From Catellatospora citrea (GTDB lineage Bacteria > Actinomycetota > Actinomycetes > Mycobacteriales > Micromonosporaceae), in the NCBI RefSeq assembly GCF_003610235.1, contig NZ_RAPR01000001.1, positions 682,001-746,000 of the forward strand: a stretch of 64,000 nt of DNA. Reading direction: 5' to 3'. Under the pieces are notes generated by a model that saw only the letters and a list, made by a program, of their open reading frames with translations, was not told the origin of the DNA and did not search any database. This document shows positions 25,373 to 34,500 of this stretch, one piece after another. The stretch's first letter is position 1. The number at the start of each line of letters is the position of its first letter. The position numbers and the translations under genes were made by a program.

Positions 25373-25963
25373 ATGCTCAAGGACTGGCACGGCTGGGTCG
25401 GCACGATCACCGGCGTGGTGGCGCTCACGGTGGTGGCACTGCCGCTGGCCGCGCTGGCGGTATGGGCGCTGGCCCGCGCTCGCGGTGCCGGCGACGCCGG
25501 GCCGGCGTGGCGGACGGCGCTGGCCGAGGTCGGCATCGTCTACGGGACGGTGCCGTGGGTCTGGATGATCATGCTGCCGGGCAGCCGGGCCGGTGCCGTC
25601 CCCGGTCGGGTGAGCCTGGTCCCGATGCAGGATCTGCTCACGATCATCGCCGACGGGCCGGCGAGGGCGACCGGCCAGATCGTCGGCAACCTGCTCGTGT
25701 TCGCGGCGCTGGGATTCTTCGCCCCGATCCGGTTCGCGGCGCTGGCGTCGGTGCCGCGGATCCTGGCGCTCGCGGCGGGCGGCTCGGTGCTGGTCGAGGC
25801 CGCGCAGTACGTCCTACAGCTGGACCGGGTGTCCTCCGTCGACGACGTGCTGCTCAACGCCGCCGGCGCCGGGCTCGCCGCGCTGGCGTCGCGCCGCTGG
25901 TGGCGCACTATCACCGGAGCGTCGTCACAGCGGCCCGTCCCGGTCCCTGCTTCGGGAGGCTGA
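25373..25963 (+). CDS. VanZ-like family membrane protein
   Basis: A 196-aa protein with four or five spans. The VanZ-like core is readable: LVPMQDLL, GQIVGNLLVFAALGFFAPI, VEAAQYVLQLDRVSSVDDVLLNAAGAGLA (the family's conserved E...Q and DDxxxNxxG). In enterococci VanZ lowers teicoplanin binding, but most homologues have unknown roles in the cell envelope. ATG 25373 follows GCGGGGG. The frame is open upstream, but the upstream residues are not membrane-like. It stands alone. Confidence 0.85.
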   Translation: MLKDWHGWVGTITGVVALTVVALPLAALAVWALARARGAGDAGPAWRTALAEVGIVYGTVPWVWMIMLPGSRAGAVPGRVSLVPMQDLLTIIADGPARATGQIVGNLLVFAALGFFAPIRFAALASVPRILALAAGGSVLVEAAQYVLQLDRVSSVDDVLLNAAGAGLAALASRRWWRTITGASSQRPVPVPASGG

Positions 25964-26038
25964 GCCGTCACCCGCCGGGCGCATGCCAGATGTCATACAT
26001 ACATTGGAATGTTTGATGACTTGCGTAAGGGTGTGGGC

Positions 26039-26590
26039 ATGAGATCTCACCTCGCGCGGATCGCGGCGGCCACCCTTGCCGCCATCGCGATGACCCTGTC
26101 CAGCCTGCTTGTCGGCAGCGCCGCCACCGCGGCTCCCGCACCCGCCGCCGTAAGGGTGCTCTACTACGACGCGAGCCAGGCCGCCGAATTCGTCAACGTC
26201 GTGCATCAGGGCGCGGCCAACTGGAACGCCCGCGTCACCAACGTGCGCCTGGAGCGGTGGACCTCCGGCCGCCCACTCAACATCCGCGTCTACGCCGACA
26301 ACGGCTGGCCGCGCGCCTACGTCAACTCCCTGGGCAACGGCACCGTGTACATGGGTCGCCAGGCGACCGCCGAGGGCCACAACCCGACCCGCATCGCGGC
26401 GCACGAACTCGGTCACATCCTCGGCCTGCCCGACCGGCGCACCGGCATCTGCTCCGAGCTGATGTCCGGCAGCAGCGCCGGCACCTCCTGCACCAGCGCC
26501 TTCCCCAACTCGCAGGAAATCACGAAGGTCAACAACCTGTTCGCCAGCGGCGCCCTGGTCACCGCCGGCTGGCGTCAGGAAGTCGCCTGA
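26039..26590 (+). CDS. Snapalysin-type extracellular metalloprotease (M7)
   Basis: A 183-aa secreted protease. The signal peptide of about 35 residues ends ATAAPA. The zinc site HELGHILGLPD starts at about H122 (HExxHxxGxxD, the M7 pattern with Asp as third ligand). A disulfide pair (GICSELMSG, TSCTSAFP) and a Met-turn-like SELMSG follow, as in Streptomyces SnpA. No long propeptide is seen. I take ATG 26039; ATG 26009 would add ten non-signal residues. Streptomyces snapalysins usually have a divergent LysR activator, but none is present here. An ACATT-GG-AATGT dyad at 26001-26012 may be a control site. Confidence 0.88.
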   Translation: MRSHLARIAAATLAAIAMTLSSLLVGSAATAAPAPAAVRVLYYDASQAAEFVNVVHQGAANWNARVTNVRLERWTSGRPLNIRVYADNGWPRAYVNSLGNGTVYMGRQATAEGHNPTRIAAHELGHILGLPDRRTGICSELMSGSSAGTSCTSAFPNSQEITKVNNLFASGALVTAGWRQEVA

Positions 26591-26634
26591 CCAGGGCGCC
26601 TGGCAAGCCAATGATCGGTGCACAGACGAAGGCA

Positions 26635-26663
26635 GCCGGCCCGGATGAGCAATCCGGACCGGC
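26635..26663. terminator. Hairpin terminator shared with 31512-31543
   Basis: GCCGGCCCGGAT (26635-26646) pairs with ATCCGGACCGGC (26652-26663) with one mismatch and a 5-nt loop. Its sequence and following CTCCCT match the terminator next to the DUF1080 gene at 31512-31543, and the adjacent relic shows they were copied together. Confidence 0.55.
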
Positions 26664-26681
26664 TCCCTCAGCCGTGCGTGG

Positions 26682-26731
26682 TCAGACGCCCGGCTCCACC
26701 CAGATGTTGCGGTAGAACAGGTTCGCCCCCC
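26682..26731 (-). pseudogene. Relic of a DUF1080 C-terminus
   Basis: On the minus strand the frame reads GANLFYRNIWVEPGV followed by TGA. This is nearly the same as the last residues of the large protein at 31561-35028 (GANLFYRNIWVEPAV, stop). Upstream of GAN the similarity stops. The adjacent terminator is also alike, so roughly 100 bp of a gene end survive here after loss or duplication. Confidence 0.6.
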
Positions 26732-26793
26732 ACCTGAGACGCAGGACGCTCACGCGCGGATGGCCCGCGGACGACCGGGCCACCCGCGCGTGC

Positions 26794-27186
26794 TCAGGTG
26801 CGGATGCTGGGCAGGTTGACCCCGCAGGCCCGCTCGACGAACTCCCCGACCTTGACGGTCACGTCCTGGAACTCGTCGGCGGACACGTGCGAGTGCGGCT
26901 CGGACTCGGGGACCAGGTCGTCCACGAGCACCCGCATCTCGTCGCGCAACGCCTCGGGCGAGGACGACGCCATGGCCCGCGCGGCCGCGAGCCGCTCCGC
27001 ACCGGTGATGTGATCCTGCTCGGAGACCTCGAACGTGGCGGCGTTCGCGCAGAACGCCGCCTTGTCCGGCCACTGCGTGGGCAGGTTCTCCGGCCAGAAC
27101 AGCCACGCCCCGGCCCCTGCCAGCACCAGCGCCACCGCCGCGGCCGCCCAGCGCCTAGACGACCGCGTTGACAGCATCGATGTCAT
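26794..27186 (-). CDS. Small membrane-anchored hypothetical protein, third gene of metzincin operon
   Basis: A 130-aa protein: basic N-terminus (STRSSRRW), one membrane anchor (AAAVALVLAGAGAWLFW), then an exposed helical domain with two cysteines (AFCANAATF and ERACGVNL), probably disulfide-linked. No family is recognised. Its ATG at 27186 lies 32 nt inside the end of the metzincin gene in another frame, so translation is coupled. Being an envelope protein in a protease operon, it could hold, inhibit or mature the protease; this is inference. Confidence 0.65.
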   Translation of the reverse strand: MTSMLSTRSSRRWAAAAVALVLAGAGAWLFWPENLPTQWPDKAAFCANAATFEVSEQDHITGAERLAAARAMASSSPEALRDEMRVLVDDLVPESEPHSHVSADEFQDVTVKVGEFVERACGVNLPSIRT

Positions 27187-27676
27187 GGGTGTCGAGGTAG
27201 CGTGGCCAGATCTCGTCGCGCATGCACGAGTTGTCGTTGCTGTCGGTGCTCTTGAAACGGTGCCCGAGGCCGCCGGAGTGCCCGAACTCGTGGCAGCCCA
27301 GGCTCTGCCAGTACGACGTACTCCTGCTGCCCATCGTGCCGGTATTGAACTTGATGTCCATGTGGTCGCACTTGCCGTTGAGCCAGTTGCGGTCCGTGCA
27401 CGACGTCTGCCCGTACCAGGACGCGTTGTACGCGGCGTCGTAGACGTGCAGGTCGGAGCCGCCGGTGCTCATGGTGATGTCGGTGCGGTCGAGCTGAGCC
27501 CGGCCGAACGACGCGGCCGCCGAACCGGCTGACGTCAGCTTGTTCACCTGGACGTCCTGCTGAGCGTTATCCGGCGGGCCTGCGTTGGCCTTGTTGCCGT
27601 GGCCGGCCGCGGCGGGCGACGCGGTGACCGCGATCGCCATGATCACGGTCGCCGCCGCGATGATCGTGCGCCTCAT
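27155..27676 (-). CDS. Secreted metzincin-type metalloprotease
   Basis: A 173-aa protein with a signal peptide ending SPAAA-G. The zinc site HEFGHSGGLGH starts at H129 (third ligand His139) and fits the metzincin consensus HExxHxxGxxH. The downstream SCMRDEIW could be the Met-turn, and the tail LDTHDIDAVNAVV resembles matrixin endings. Four cysteines (TSCTDR, GKCDHM, LGCHEF, NSCMRD) suggest two disulfides in an extracellular enzyme. It is short for a matrixin and has no clear propeptide cysteine switch. ATG 27676 overlaps the stop of the preceding gene (ATGA). Probably released into the medium or held by the anchored partner. Confidence 0.8.
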   Translation of the reverse strand: MRRTIIAAATVIMAIAVTASPAAAGHGNKANAGPPDNAQQDVQVNKLTSAGSAAASFGRAQLDRTDITMSTGGSDLHVYDAAYNASWYGQTSCTDRNWLNGKCDHMDIKFNTGTMGSRSTSYWQSLGCHEFGHSGGLGHRFKSTDSNDNSCMRDEIWPRYLDTHDIDAVNAVV

Positions 27677-28365
27677 TCGCCTGGTCCTTCCGGGGATTCG
27701 GGCTGGTCGCCGACGCTGGCGGCGGCGGGCAGCGTGCCGGCCGCGTACGCCTGGCTGGCGTTGTAGACCGTGACGCCGAACATCGTCGGCTGGATCGCGG
27801 TGATCTGCCCGGCCAGCTCACGTTCGGTGTTGCTCGGCGACAGCACCCCGCCCTGGTCGAGCACCCGGCCGTCGGAGCTGGTCAGCGTGTAGGTGTTGGC
27901 GTCACCGCCGACCGCGCGGCGCAGGAAGAAGTAGCCGGTGTCGCCGACGTTGCTCCACGCGACGCCGTTGACGGTATATCCCCGCCCCAGCGCGTCCCAG
28001 CCCTCCTCCTCCAGCGTGATCAGCGGTGGGACCAGCGCAAGCTTCGGGTTGTGCAGCACGTTGTCGACGGTGATGGTCACCTTGCGCAGCCGGATCTGGC
28101 TGGCGGTCGAACCATCCTCGTCGGCGCCGGTGAACCGGCCCTCGCCGACGGCGGTGACGGTGCCGTAGACGACCAGGTGCGACGTCGCCACCATGCTGTC
28201 GACGCTGCTGAACAGGTATACCTCCTTGCTGTGCGCGCTGGACTCAGGCTGCGCGTCGTACTGCACCTCGCTGGTGCCGTTGAAACCGACGGTCAGCGCC
28301 AGCACGGCGGCGGCAGCCAGGCCGAGGCCGGCCAGGCGTGTCCGCCGCCGGACTGTCTGTCTCAT
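27673..28365 (-). CDS. Exported hypothetical protein, first gene of metzincin operon
   Basis: A 230-aa protein with a twin-arginine-like basic start (MRQTVRRRTRLAGLGL) and one hydrophobic segment; either a signal peptide or an anchor. The rest alternates strands: SHLVVYGTVTAVGEGRF, a KVTITVDNVLHNP stretch and GYFFLRRAVGG, resembling the OB-like or beta-sandwich companions often encoded beside matrixin-like proteases. There is no catalytic motif. I chose ATG 28365 with GAGGGAG 5-8 nt upstream; an earlier in-frame start lacks a signal. It is coupled to the metzincin by ATGA. It might be an inhibitor, prodomain-like chaperone or surface factor. Confidence 0.7.
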   Translation of the reverse strand: MRQTVRRRTRLAGLGLAAAAVLALTVGFNGTSEVQYDAQPESSAHSKEVYLFSSVDSMVATSHLVVYGTVTAVGEGRFTGADEDGSTASQIRLRKVTITVDNVLHNPKLALVPPLITLEEEGWDALGRGYTVNGVAWSNVGDTGYFFLRRAVGGDANTYTLTSSDGRVLDQGGVLSPSNTERELAGQITAIQPTMFGVTVYNASQAYAAGTLPAAASVGDQPESPEGPGE

Positions 28366-28500
28366 GTGGTCTCCCTCATTGCCGAAAACGATCGATCGCG
28401 TAAGACTGCTCGGCGCCGCTGTCATTCGGCCGACACGCTCGTGACGGACGGCTGAGGGCAGCTGACCCGCATGGACAGGTCAGGACGGCCGAACCGATAC

Positions 28501-28517
28501 GGTCCCGGTACGGGACC
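28501..28517. repeat. 7-bp-arm palindrome before the second SARP-like gene
   Basis: GGTCCCG-GTA-CGGGACC is a perfect inverted repeat ending 8 nt before the ATG at 28525. It could be an operator for autoregulation, or, if the earlier ATG 28471 is used, it lies in coding sequence. Confidence 0.4.
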
Positions 28518-28524
28518 GCCGACG

Positions 28525-31494
28525 ATGGAGGGGCAATTGCCAGGCGGGCCGTCCCTCGTGGGCCGTCACATCCGCGAGCGGCGCAGCCGGGCCGGCCTCA
28601 GCCAGGCACAGCTCGCCGCACAGGCCGCGATCAGCGTCGCCGGGCTGCGCGATCTGGAGCAGGGTCGGGTGCTGCGGCCACGACCGGACACGCTGCGGCG
28701 CCTGGCCGCGGCGTTGCACCTGACGGCGGCGGAGACGGCCGCCCTGATCGAGCTGGGCCACGACCCAAACGGCGATCCGGGCGGCCTGCGCATCCAGGTG
28801 CTGGGCCCGCTGCAGGTCACCGTCGGCCCACACCCGGTCGACCTCGGCTCGCCCGTGCGGCGCATGCTGCTCTGCCTGCTCGCACTGTCGCCGAACACCG
28901 TCGTGCCCCGCGACGAACTCACCGAGCAGCTGTGGGGCACACCCCACGCGGCACAGCTGCTGCAGACCCACGTCTCCCGGCTGCGGGCCCGTCTGGCGGG
29001 GCAGCCGGTCCGGATCGCCGCGGCCGGCGACGGCTACCGGCTCGACGTGACCGCCGACCAGCTGGACCTGCTGGCGTTCCGGCAGGCCGTGGCGCAGGCC
29101 CGGACGCTGTCGGCGCACGGTCACCGGCAGGAGGCCGTGCGGTGCTACCGGCAGGCGGCGGAGATGTGGCGTGGCGGGCCGCTGGCCGACCTGCCCGGAC
29201 TGCAGACGCATCCGGCGCTGGCCGACCTCGCCCGGCAGCGCCGGACCTGCGTCATCGAGTACGCCGACGCGGGCGCGCCACCCGAGCAGGCCCTGGCCGT
29301 GCTGCGTGCGCTGGCCGAGGCCGACCCGCTCGACGAGCCGGTGTGCCTGCGCCTGATGGCGGCGCTGGTCGGCACCGGGCAGCGTGCCGCCGCGCTGGCC
29401 GCGTTCCAGGTGCTGCGCCGCGGGCTGCGCGACGAGCTCGGCGTCGACCCCGGCACGGAGCTGGAGCAGGCTCACCGCGCGCTGCTGGGCGGCTCGACCG
29501 GCCCCGCCGGGCGCGTGCCCGAGCAGCTGCCGGCCGCACCGCACCGTTTCTCCGGACGGCGCGGCGACCTGGCCCGCCTGGACGGGCTGCTGGCCGGCTG
29601 GCCCGGCAGCGCCCCACTGATCTGCACGATCTCGGGTATGGCGGGGGTCGGCAAGTCCGCCCTGGCCGTGCACTGGGCGCACGCGGTGCGCGACTCGTTC
29701 CCCGACGGGCGGCTCTACCTCGACCTGCGCGGCTACGACCCGGGCCGGTCCGCCATGACCTCGGGCGAGGTGGTTCGGGCCCTGCTGGAGGCGCTGCAGC
29801 CAGGCGGTCGGCTGCCACACACCGCGCCCGCGCTGACGGCGCACTACCGCAGCCTGATCGCCGGACGGCGGCTGCTGATCCTGCTGGACAACGCCCACGA
29901 CGCCGAACAGGTCCGGCCGGTCCTGCCCGGCGCACCCGGCGCCATGGTCCTGGTCACCAGCCGGGACCAGCTCACCGGGCTGGCGGCGGCCGAGCACGCC
30001 CAGCCGGTGCGCCTCGATGTCTTCACCGGCGACGAGGCCCGCTCGTTCCTGTCGCACCGCCTCGGCGAGCAGCGGGTCGCCGCGGAGCCGGCCGCCGTCG
30101 CCGACATCGTCGCAGGGTGCGGCAGGCTCCCGCTCGCGCTCGCCGTGGTGGCCGCGCGGGCCGCCGCGCACCCGCGGTTCGCGCTCGCCGCGCTGGCCAC
30201 CGAGCTGCGTGGCGGCCACGGCACGCTGACGGCGCTGGAGGTCAGCGACCAGGCAGCCGACGTGCGCACCGTTTTCATGCACTCCTATCGGGACCTCAAG
30301 GCGGCCGAGGCCGCGATGTTCCGGCTGCTCGCCTTGCATCCCGGTCCGGAGGTGTCGGTGGCCGCCGCCGCCCGGCTGGCCGATGTCGCCGACACCGACG
30401 CGCGCCGAACCCTGCGCGAGCTGTCCGCCGCGCACCTGATCGAAGAGCCCTCCCCCGGCCGGTTCCGGTTCCACGACCTGTTGCGGGCGTTCGCGCGGGA
30501 GCTGGTCCGGGCTGAGGACGGCGAACCCCTTCGGGCCGCGGCCACCCAGCGGATGGTCGGCCACTACCTGCACACCGCGGCCGCGGGCACGCTGCTGCTC
30601 GCGCCGCGCCGCGACCCCGTCCGCCTGGCCGAGGGCTCGGCCGGGCAGCGGCTGGCCGACCACCAGCAGGCGAGGGAATGGTTCCGGACCGAGTATCCGG
30701 TGCTGCTCGCGGTCGCCGACATCGCCGACGGGCCGTACCTGTGGCAGCTCGCCTGGGCGTTGATCACCTATCAGGACCGGGCCGGGCACTGGCAGGACTG
30801 GGCCGAGCTGCAGGGCAAGGCGCTGCGGGCCGCGGAGCGGCGCGGCGACACGCTCGGGGCCGCCCACAGCCAGCGCGGCCTCGGGCGGGCGCTGGCCTGG
30901 CTGGGACGCCCGGACGCGCGAGTGCCCCTGCACCGCGCGATCGAGCTGTTCGCCGAGCTGGGCGACGTCGCCTCGCTGGGTCACCTGCAACTGGACCTGT
31001 CCGTCGTCGAGGAGCATCAGGGCCGGGCCGACCTGGCGCTACGCCACGCCGAACGCGGTGTGGCGCTGTTCGAGCAGGCAGGGCACCAGGCCGGGCTGGC
31101 GAACGCGCTCAACAACATCTGCGTCCAGCTCGCCGAACTGGGCAGGCACGACGACGGCGTCCGCTACGGGTTACGGGCCCTGGCGCTGCTGCGCGAGCTG
31201 GGCGACCGGCGGGGCGAGGCGGCGACGTACGACAGCCTGGGCGTCGCCTACCTGCAGCTCGGTGACCACACCCGCGCGCTGGCGGACTTCGCTCAGGCGT
31301 ACCGGCTGTTCGAGGAGGTCGGCGACCGTCCTGGCTGCGGCGACGTCCTGCTGCACCTCGGCGACGCCCACCGGGCGGCCGGCGCGGAGGGTGACGCCGC
31401 GGCGGCCTGGCGGGCCGCGCTGACGATCTTCGAGGAGTTGGACCTTGCCGACGCAGAGAAGGCGCTGCAACGCCTCGCGGTGCCCGTGGCCTGA
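28525..31494 (+). CDS. XRE-BTAD-NB-ARC-TPR regulator (SARP-like)
   Basis: A 989-aa regulator. It begins with an XRE-type helix-turn-helix (GRHIRERRSRAGLSQAQLAA, residues about 12-65), then an OmpR-like DNA-binding domain (PVRRMLLCLLALSPNTVVPRD), a BTAD domain to about 330 and a STAND ATPase with P-loop GMAGVGKSALA and LLILLDNAHDAEQV. TPR-like repeats follow to the end (several LGDRRGEAATYDSLG-type units). The extra N-terminal XRE domain distinguishes it from the 22050-25199 regulator. Start is uncertain: ATG 28471 is open too, with no ribosome site at either; I prefer 28525 because a palindrome sits just before it. Targets unknown; it is divergent from the metzincin operon. Confidence 0.87.
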   Translation: MEGQLPGGPSLVGRHIRERRSRAGLSQAQLAAQAAISVAGLRDLEQGRVLRPRPDTLRRLAAALHLTAAETAALIELGHDPNGDPGGLRIQVLGPLQVTVGPHPVDLGSPVRRMLLCLLALSPNTVVPRDELTEQLWGTPHAAQLLQTHVSRLRARLAGQPVRIAAAGDGYRLDVTADQLDLLAFRQAVAQARTLSAHGHRQEAVRCYRQAAEMWRGGPLADLPGLQTHPALADLARQRRTCVIEYADAGAPPEQALAVLRALAEADPLDEPVCLRLMAALVGTGQRAAALAAFQVLRRGLRDELGVDPGTELEQAHRALLGGSTGPAGRVPEQLPAAPHRFSGRRGDLARLDGLLAGWPGSAPLICTISGMAGVGKSALAVHWAHAVRDSFPDGRLYLDLRGYDPGRSAMTSGEVVRALLEALQPGGRLPHTAPALTAHYRSLIAGRRLLILLDNAHDAEQVRPVLPGAPGAMVLVTSRDQLTGLAAAEHAQPVRLDVFTGDEARSFLSHRLGEQRVAAEPAAVADIVAGCGRLPLALAVVAARAAAHPRFALAALATELRGGHGTLTALEVSDQAADVRTVFMHSYRDLKAAEAAMFRLLALHPGPEVSVAAAARLADVADTDARRTLRELSAAHLIEEPSPGRFRFHDLLRAFARELVRAEDGEPLRAAATQRMVGHYLHTAAAGTLLLAPRRDPVRLAEGSAGQRLADHQQAREWFRTEYPVLLAVADIADGPYLWQLAWALITYQDRAGHWQDWAELQGKALRAAERRGDTLGAAHSQRGLGRALAWLGRPDARVPLHRAIELFAELGDVASLGHLQLDLSVVEEHQGRADLALRHAERGVALFEQAGHQAGLANALNNICVQLAELGRHDDGVRYGLRALALLRELGDRRGEAATYDSLGVAYLQLGDHTRALADFAQAYRLFEEVGDRPGCGDVLLHLGDAHRAAGAEGDAAAAWRAALTIFEELDLADAEKALQRLAVPVA

Positions 31495-31511
31495 ACGGCG
31501 ACGGTCGAAAA

Positions 31512-31543
31512 GAGCCGGCCCGGACGTGGGTCCGGACCGGCTC
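31512..31543. terminator. Bidirectional terminator hairpin
   Basis: GAGCCGGCCCGGAC (31512-31525) pairs with GTCCGGACCGGCTC (31530-31543) with one mismatch and a 4-nt loop. It lies between the convergent stops at 31494 and 31561. A variant copy is at 26635-26663. Confidence 0.65.
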
Positions 31544-31560
31544 CCTGTTTCTGCGGGGGA

Positions 31561-34500
31561 TCAGACCGCAGGCTCTACCCAGATGTTGCGGTAGAACAGG
31601 TTCGCGCCCGGGTCGCCGTGGTCCTGGAACCGCAGCGGGCCGGGTGCCGACGTCTCGGCCGCACCGTTGCCGGTGGGGCCGTTGATCTCGGCGTTGTTGA
31701 TGACGGTGACACCGTTCCAGACGACCGTGACGCGGGCGTTCTCGGTCTTGGTGGTCCCGTTGTAGCGGGCCGCCCGGAACGTCACGTCGTAGGTCTGCCA
31801 GGTCTGCGGCGCGGTGGCCGCGTTGACCGACGGGGCGATCTTCTCGTAGATAGCGCCGCACTCGTTGTTGGCGAGCGTGGTGTCGCCGAACGAGTCCAGC
31901 ACCTGCAGTTCGTACCGGTCCTGCAGGTAGATGCCACTGTTGGCACGGGCCTGCCCGGTGACGTCGCCCGGCAGCAGCGGCAGCCAGAACTCGGCGTGCA
32001 GCTTGAAGTCACCGAACGCCTGCTTGGACTTGATGTCGCCGCCGAGGACCTCGACGCCGCCGTTGCCCAGCGGCCAGGTGACCGGGGTGCCGTTGGCGTG
32101 CTGGAAGTTGTCCATGTTGGTGCCGTCGAACAGCACGATCCGGGTCGGCTGGGTGGTGCTGCCGTACGCCTCGAACTCGTAGATGCGTGCGGCGCCGTTG
32201 CCGTCGCTGGCCGGAGTCGTGACGTTCAGCCTGAGGTAGCGGGCCGACGTGGCGGTGATGTTGTGCGTCGTGACGCTGGCCGTGTTGGCGGTGACGGTCG
32301 CGGCCGTGGTCCAGCTCGTCCCGTTGGTGGACGTCTGGATGTTGAAGTCGCGGGTGTTCCAGGCGGTGTTCTCCCCGCCTGCCCCGGCGTGCCGGACGAC
32401 GAACTGGGCCACGGTCTGCGCCGAGCCGAGGTCGACCTGCAGCCACTTGGTCGCGCCGAGCGAGCACCACTTGTCGGCGTTGCCGCCCGACACGCTGCCG
32501 TTGACCGCCTTGGCGGGGCCTTCGGTCGTGCCGCAGGAGCTGTCGGCGGTCGCCGTCTTGTTGAGCGCGAGGTTGCCCGTCGGCGGCGGGGTGCCGCCGT
32601 AGACCTCCAGCTCGTAGATGCGGGCCGCGCCGTTGCCGGTGGTGCCACCCGTGGTGATGTTCAGCCTGACGTATCTGGCCTGCACCGCCGTGATGTTGTG
32701 GGTGGTGGTGTTGGCCGTGTTCGCGGTGACGGTCGCCGCCGTGGTCCAGCTCGTGCCGTTGGTGGACGTCTGGATGTTGAAGTCACGGGTGTTCCAGCCC
32801 GCGTCCTCCCCACCGGCGCCCGCGTGCTGGACGACGAACCGGTTGACGCTCTGCGTCGAGCCGAGGTCGACCTGCAGCCACTTGCTGGTGCCGAGCGAGC
32901 ACCACTTGTCGGCGTTGCCGCCGTTGACGGTGCCGTTGACGGCCTGCGCCGGGCCCTCGGAGGTGGCGCAGGAGCTGTCGGCGGTGGCCGGCTTGTTCAG
33001 CGCCAGGTTGCTGGACGGGGCCTGGCCGGGGATGTTGTTGAGGGTGTACCAGACCTCGGTGTTCCACAGCGACTGGCCGTTGCTGGACCCGAACGGGCGC
33101 GGCGAGCGGATGTGCACGACCCGGCCGGCCTTGAGCCCGTTGATCACCAGGGTGACCTTCTTGCCGTCGGCGGACAGGGTGGCCGACGACACCGACAGCG
33201 TCTCCTCGTCGATCTTCGGGCCGCCGTAGGCGGCCGTCGGGACGTAGCGCCACTGCTTGACCCGGTACTTGGTGGCCAGGCTGGTGGCCGTCGCCGCCGA
33301 CAGCGGCTGGGTGTACTCGATCTCGAAGCCGTTGGACAGGGCCTTCATGTTGAGCATGTCGAAGGCGTTGTTGCCGTTGGGGATCAGCTTCTGCAGGCCG
33401 AAGTTCAGCTTGCCGGACTGGCCCCAGTTGCCGCCGCCGCCGATGCCGCCGACGTAGATCGCGCCGTCGGGGCCGACGTTGACCTCGGAGATGCCGGCCT
33501 CAAGGCCCTGCGTCATGCGGAACAGGGCGCCCTGGTACTCGCCGTTGATCTTCTCCACCGCGGCGCGCTGCAGGCCGCCGTAGGTGACGTCACCGATCAC
33601 GAACTGGCCGGCGTACAGGCCGCTGGTCATGTACTTCGGGGTGCTCGGCGAGTTGCCGATCTCGTTCTGCGGCAGCCAGATCACCGGCGGGGTGACCGGG
33701 GCGCTGTCGAACGGGCCAGGCGGGTTGAGGTAGTGGTTGAAGAACCGGCCCTGCTTGATGTGCACCAGCTTGGAGGCCGGCTGCCAGCCGCCCTGGTTGT
33801 CGGTGACGAACAGGCCGTTCTCCGGGCCCCAGCCGATGCCGTGCGGGGTCCGCAAGCCGCCGGCGACGTACGTCCACGCGCCGGTGTCCTTGTTGATTTT
33901 GATGGTGGTGCCGCGGTTGCCGACCACCTGCGGGTTGGTGGTGTTGCCGCCGTAGTCGATGCCGACCGACAGGTTGAGGTAGAAGAACGGGGCCTCGTAC
34001 ATCAGGCCGAACGCGAACTCGTGGAACGTGCCGCCGTACGGCCAGGTCGCGACCTGCTGGTACTGGTCGGCGACCTCGTCGCCGTTGGTGTCCACCAGCC
34101 TGGTCAGCCGCATCTTCTCCGACACGTAGATGACCCCGTCGACGACCTTCAGGCCCATCGGCTCCTTCAGGGCACTGCCGACCCGCTTGGTCGTGACCGT
34201 GCCCGGGGTGGCGTTGCCACCCGTGTTGCCCAGGATCCAGACCTCACCGGCCTGCGAGGTGCCGGAGTCGTTGGTGCCACCCCAGGTGCAGATGACCAGG
34301 CGGCCGTCGTCGAGCCAGTCCATGCCGGTGACCCGCGGCTCGAAGCCGTTCGGGCGCAGGTTGGCGAGGTTGAAGTTCGGGTGCACGGAGGTCAGCGGCA
34401 GGCCGTCGCCCGGCGAGTCGCCGGTGCCCTCGCACTCCTTCTTGCCGGGCGCGGTGACCCGCACGACGCCGGCATCGGTGCTGAGCACCGAGTTCGGCAC

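Noticed and set aside
28471..28524. Upstream start for the second SARP-like regulator
   Set aside because: No ribosome site and the frame crosses a palindrome; not excluded, but 28525 preferred.
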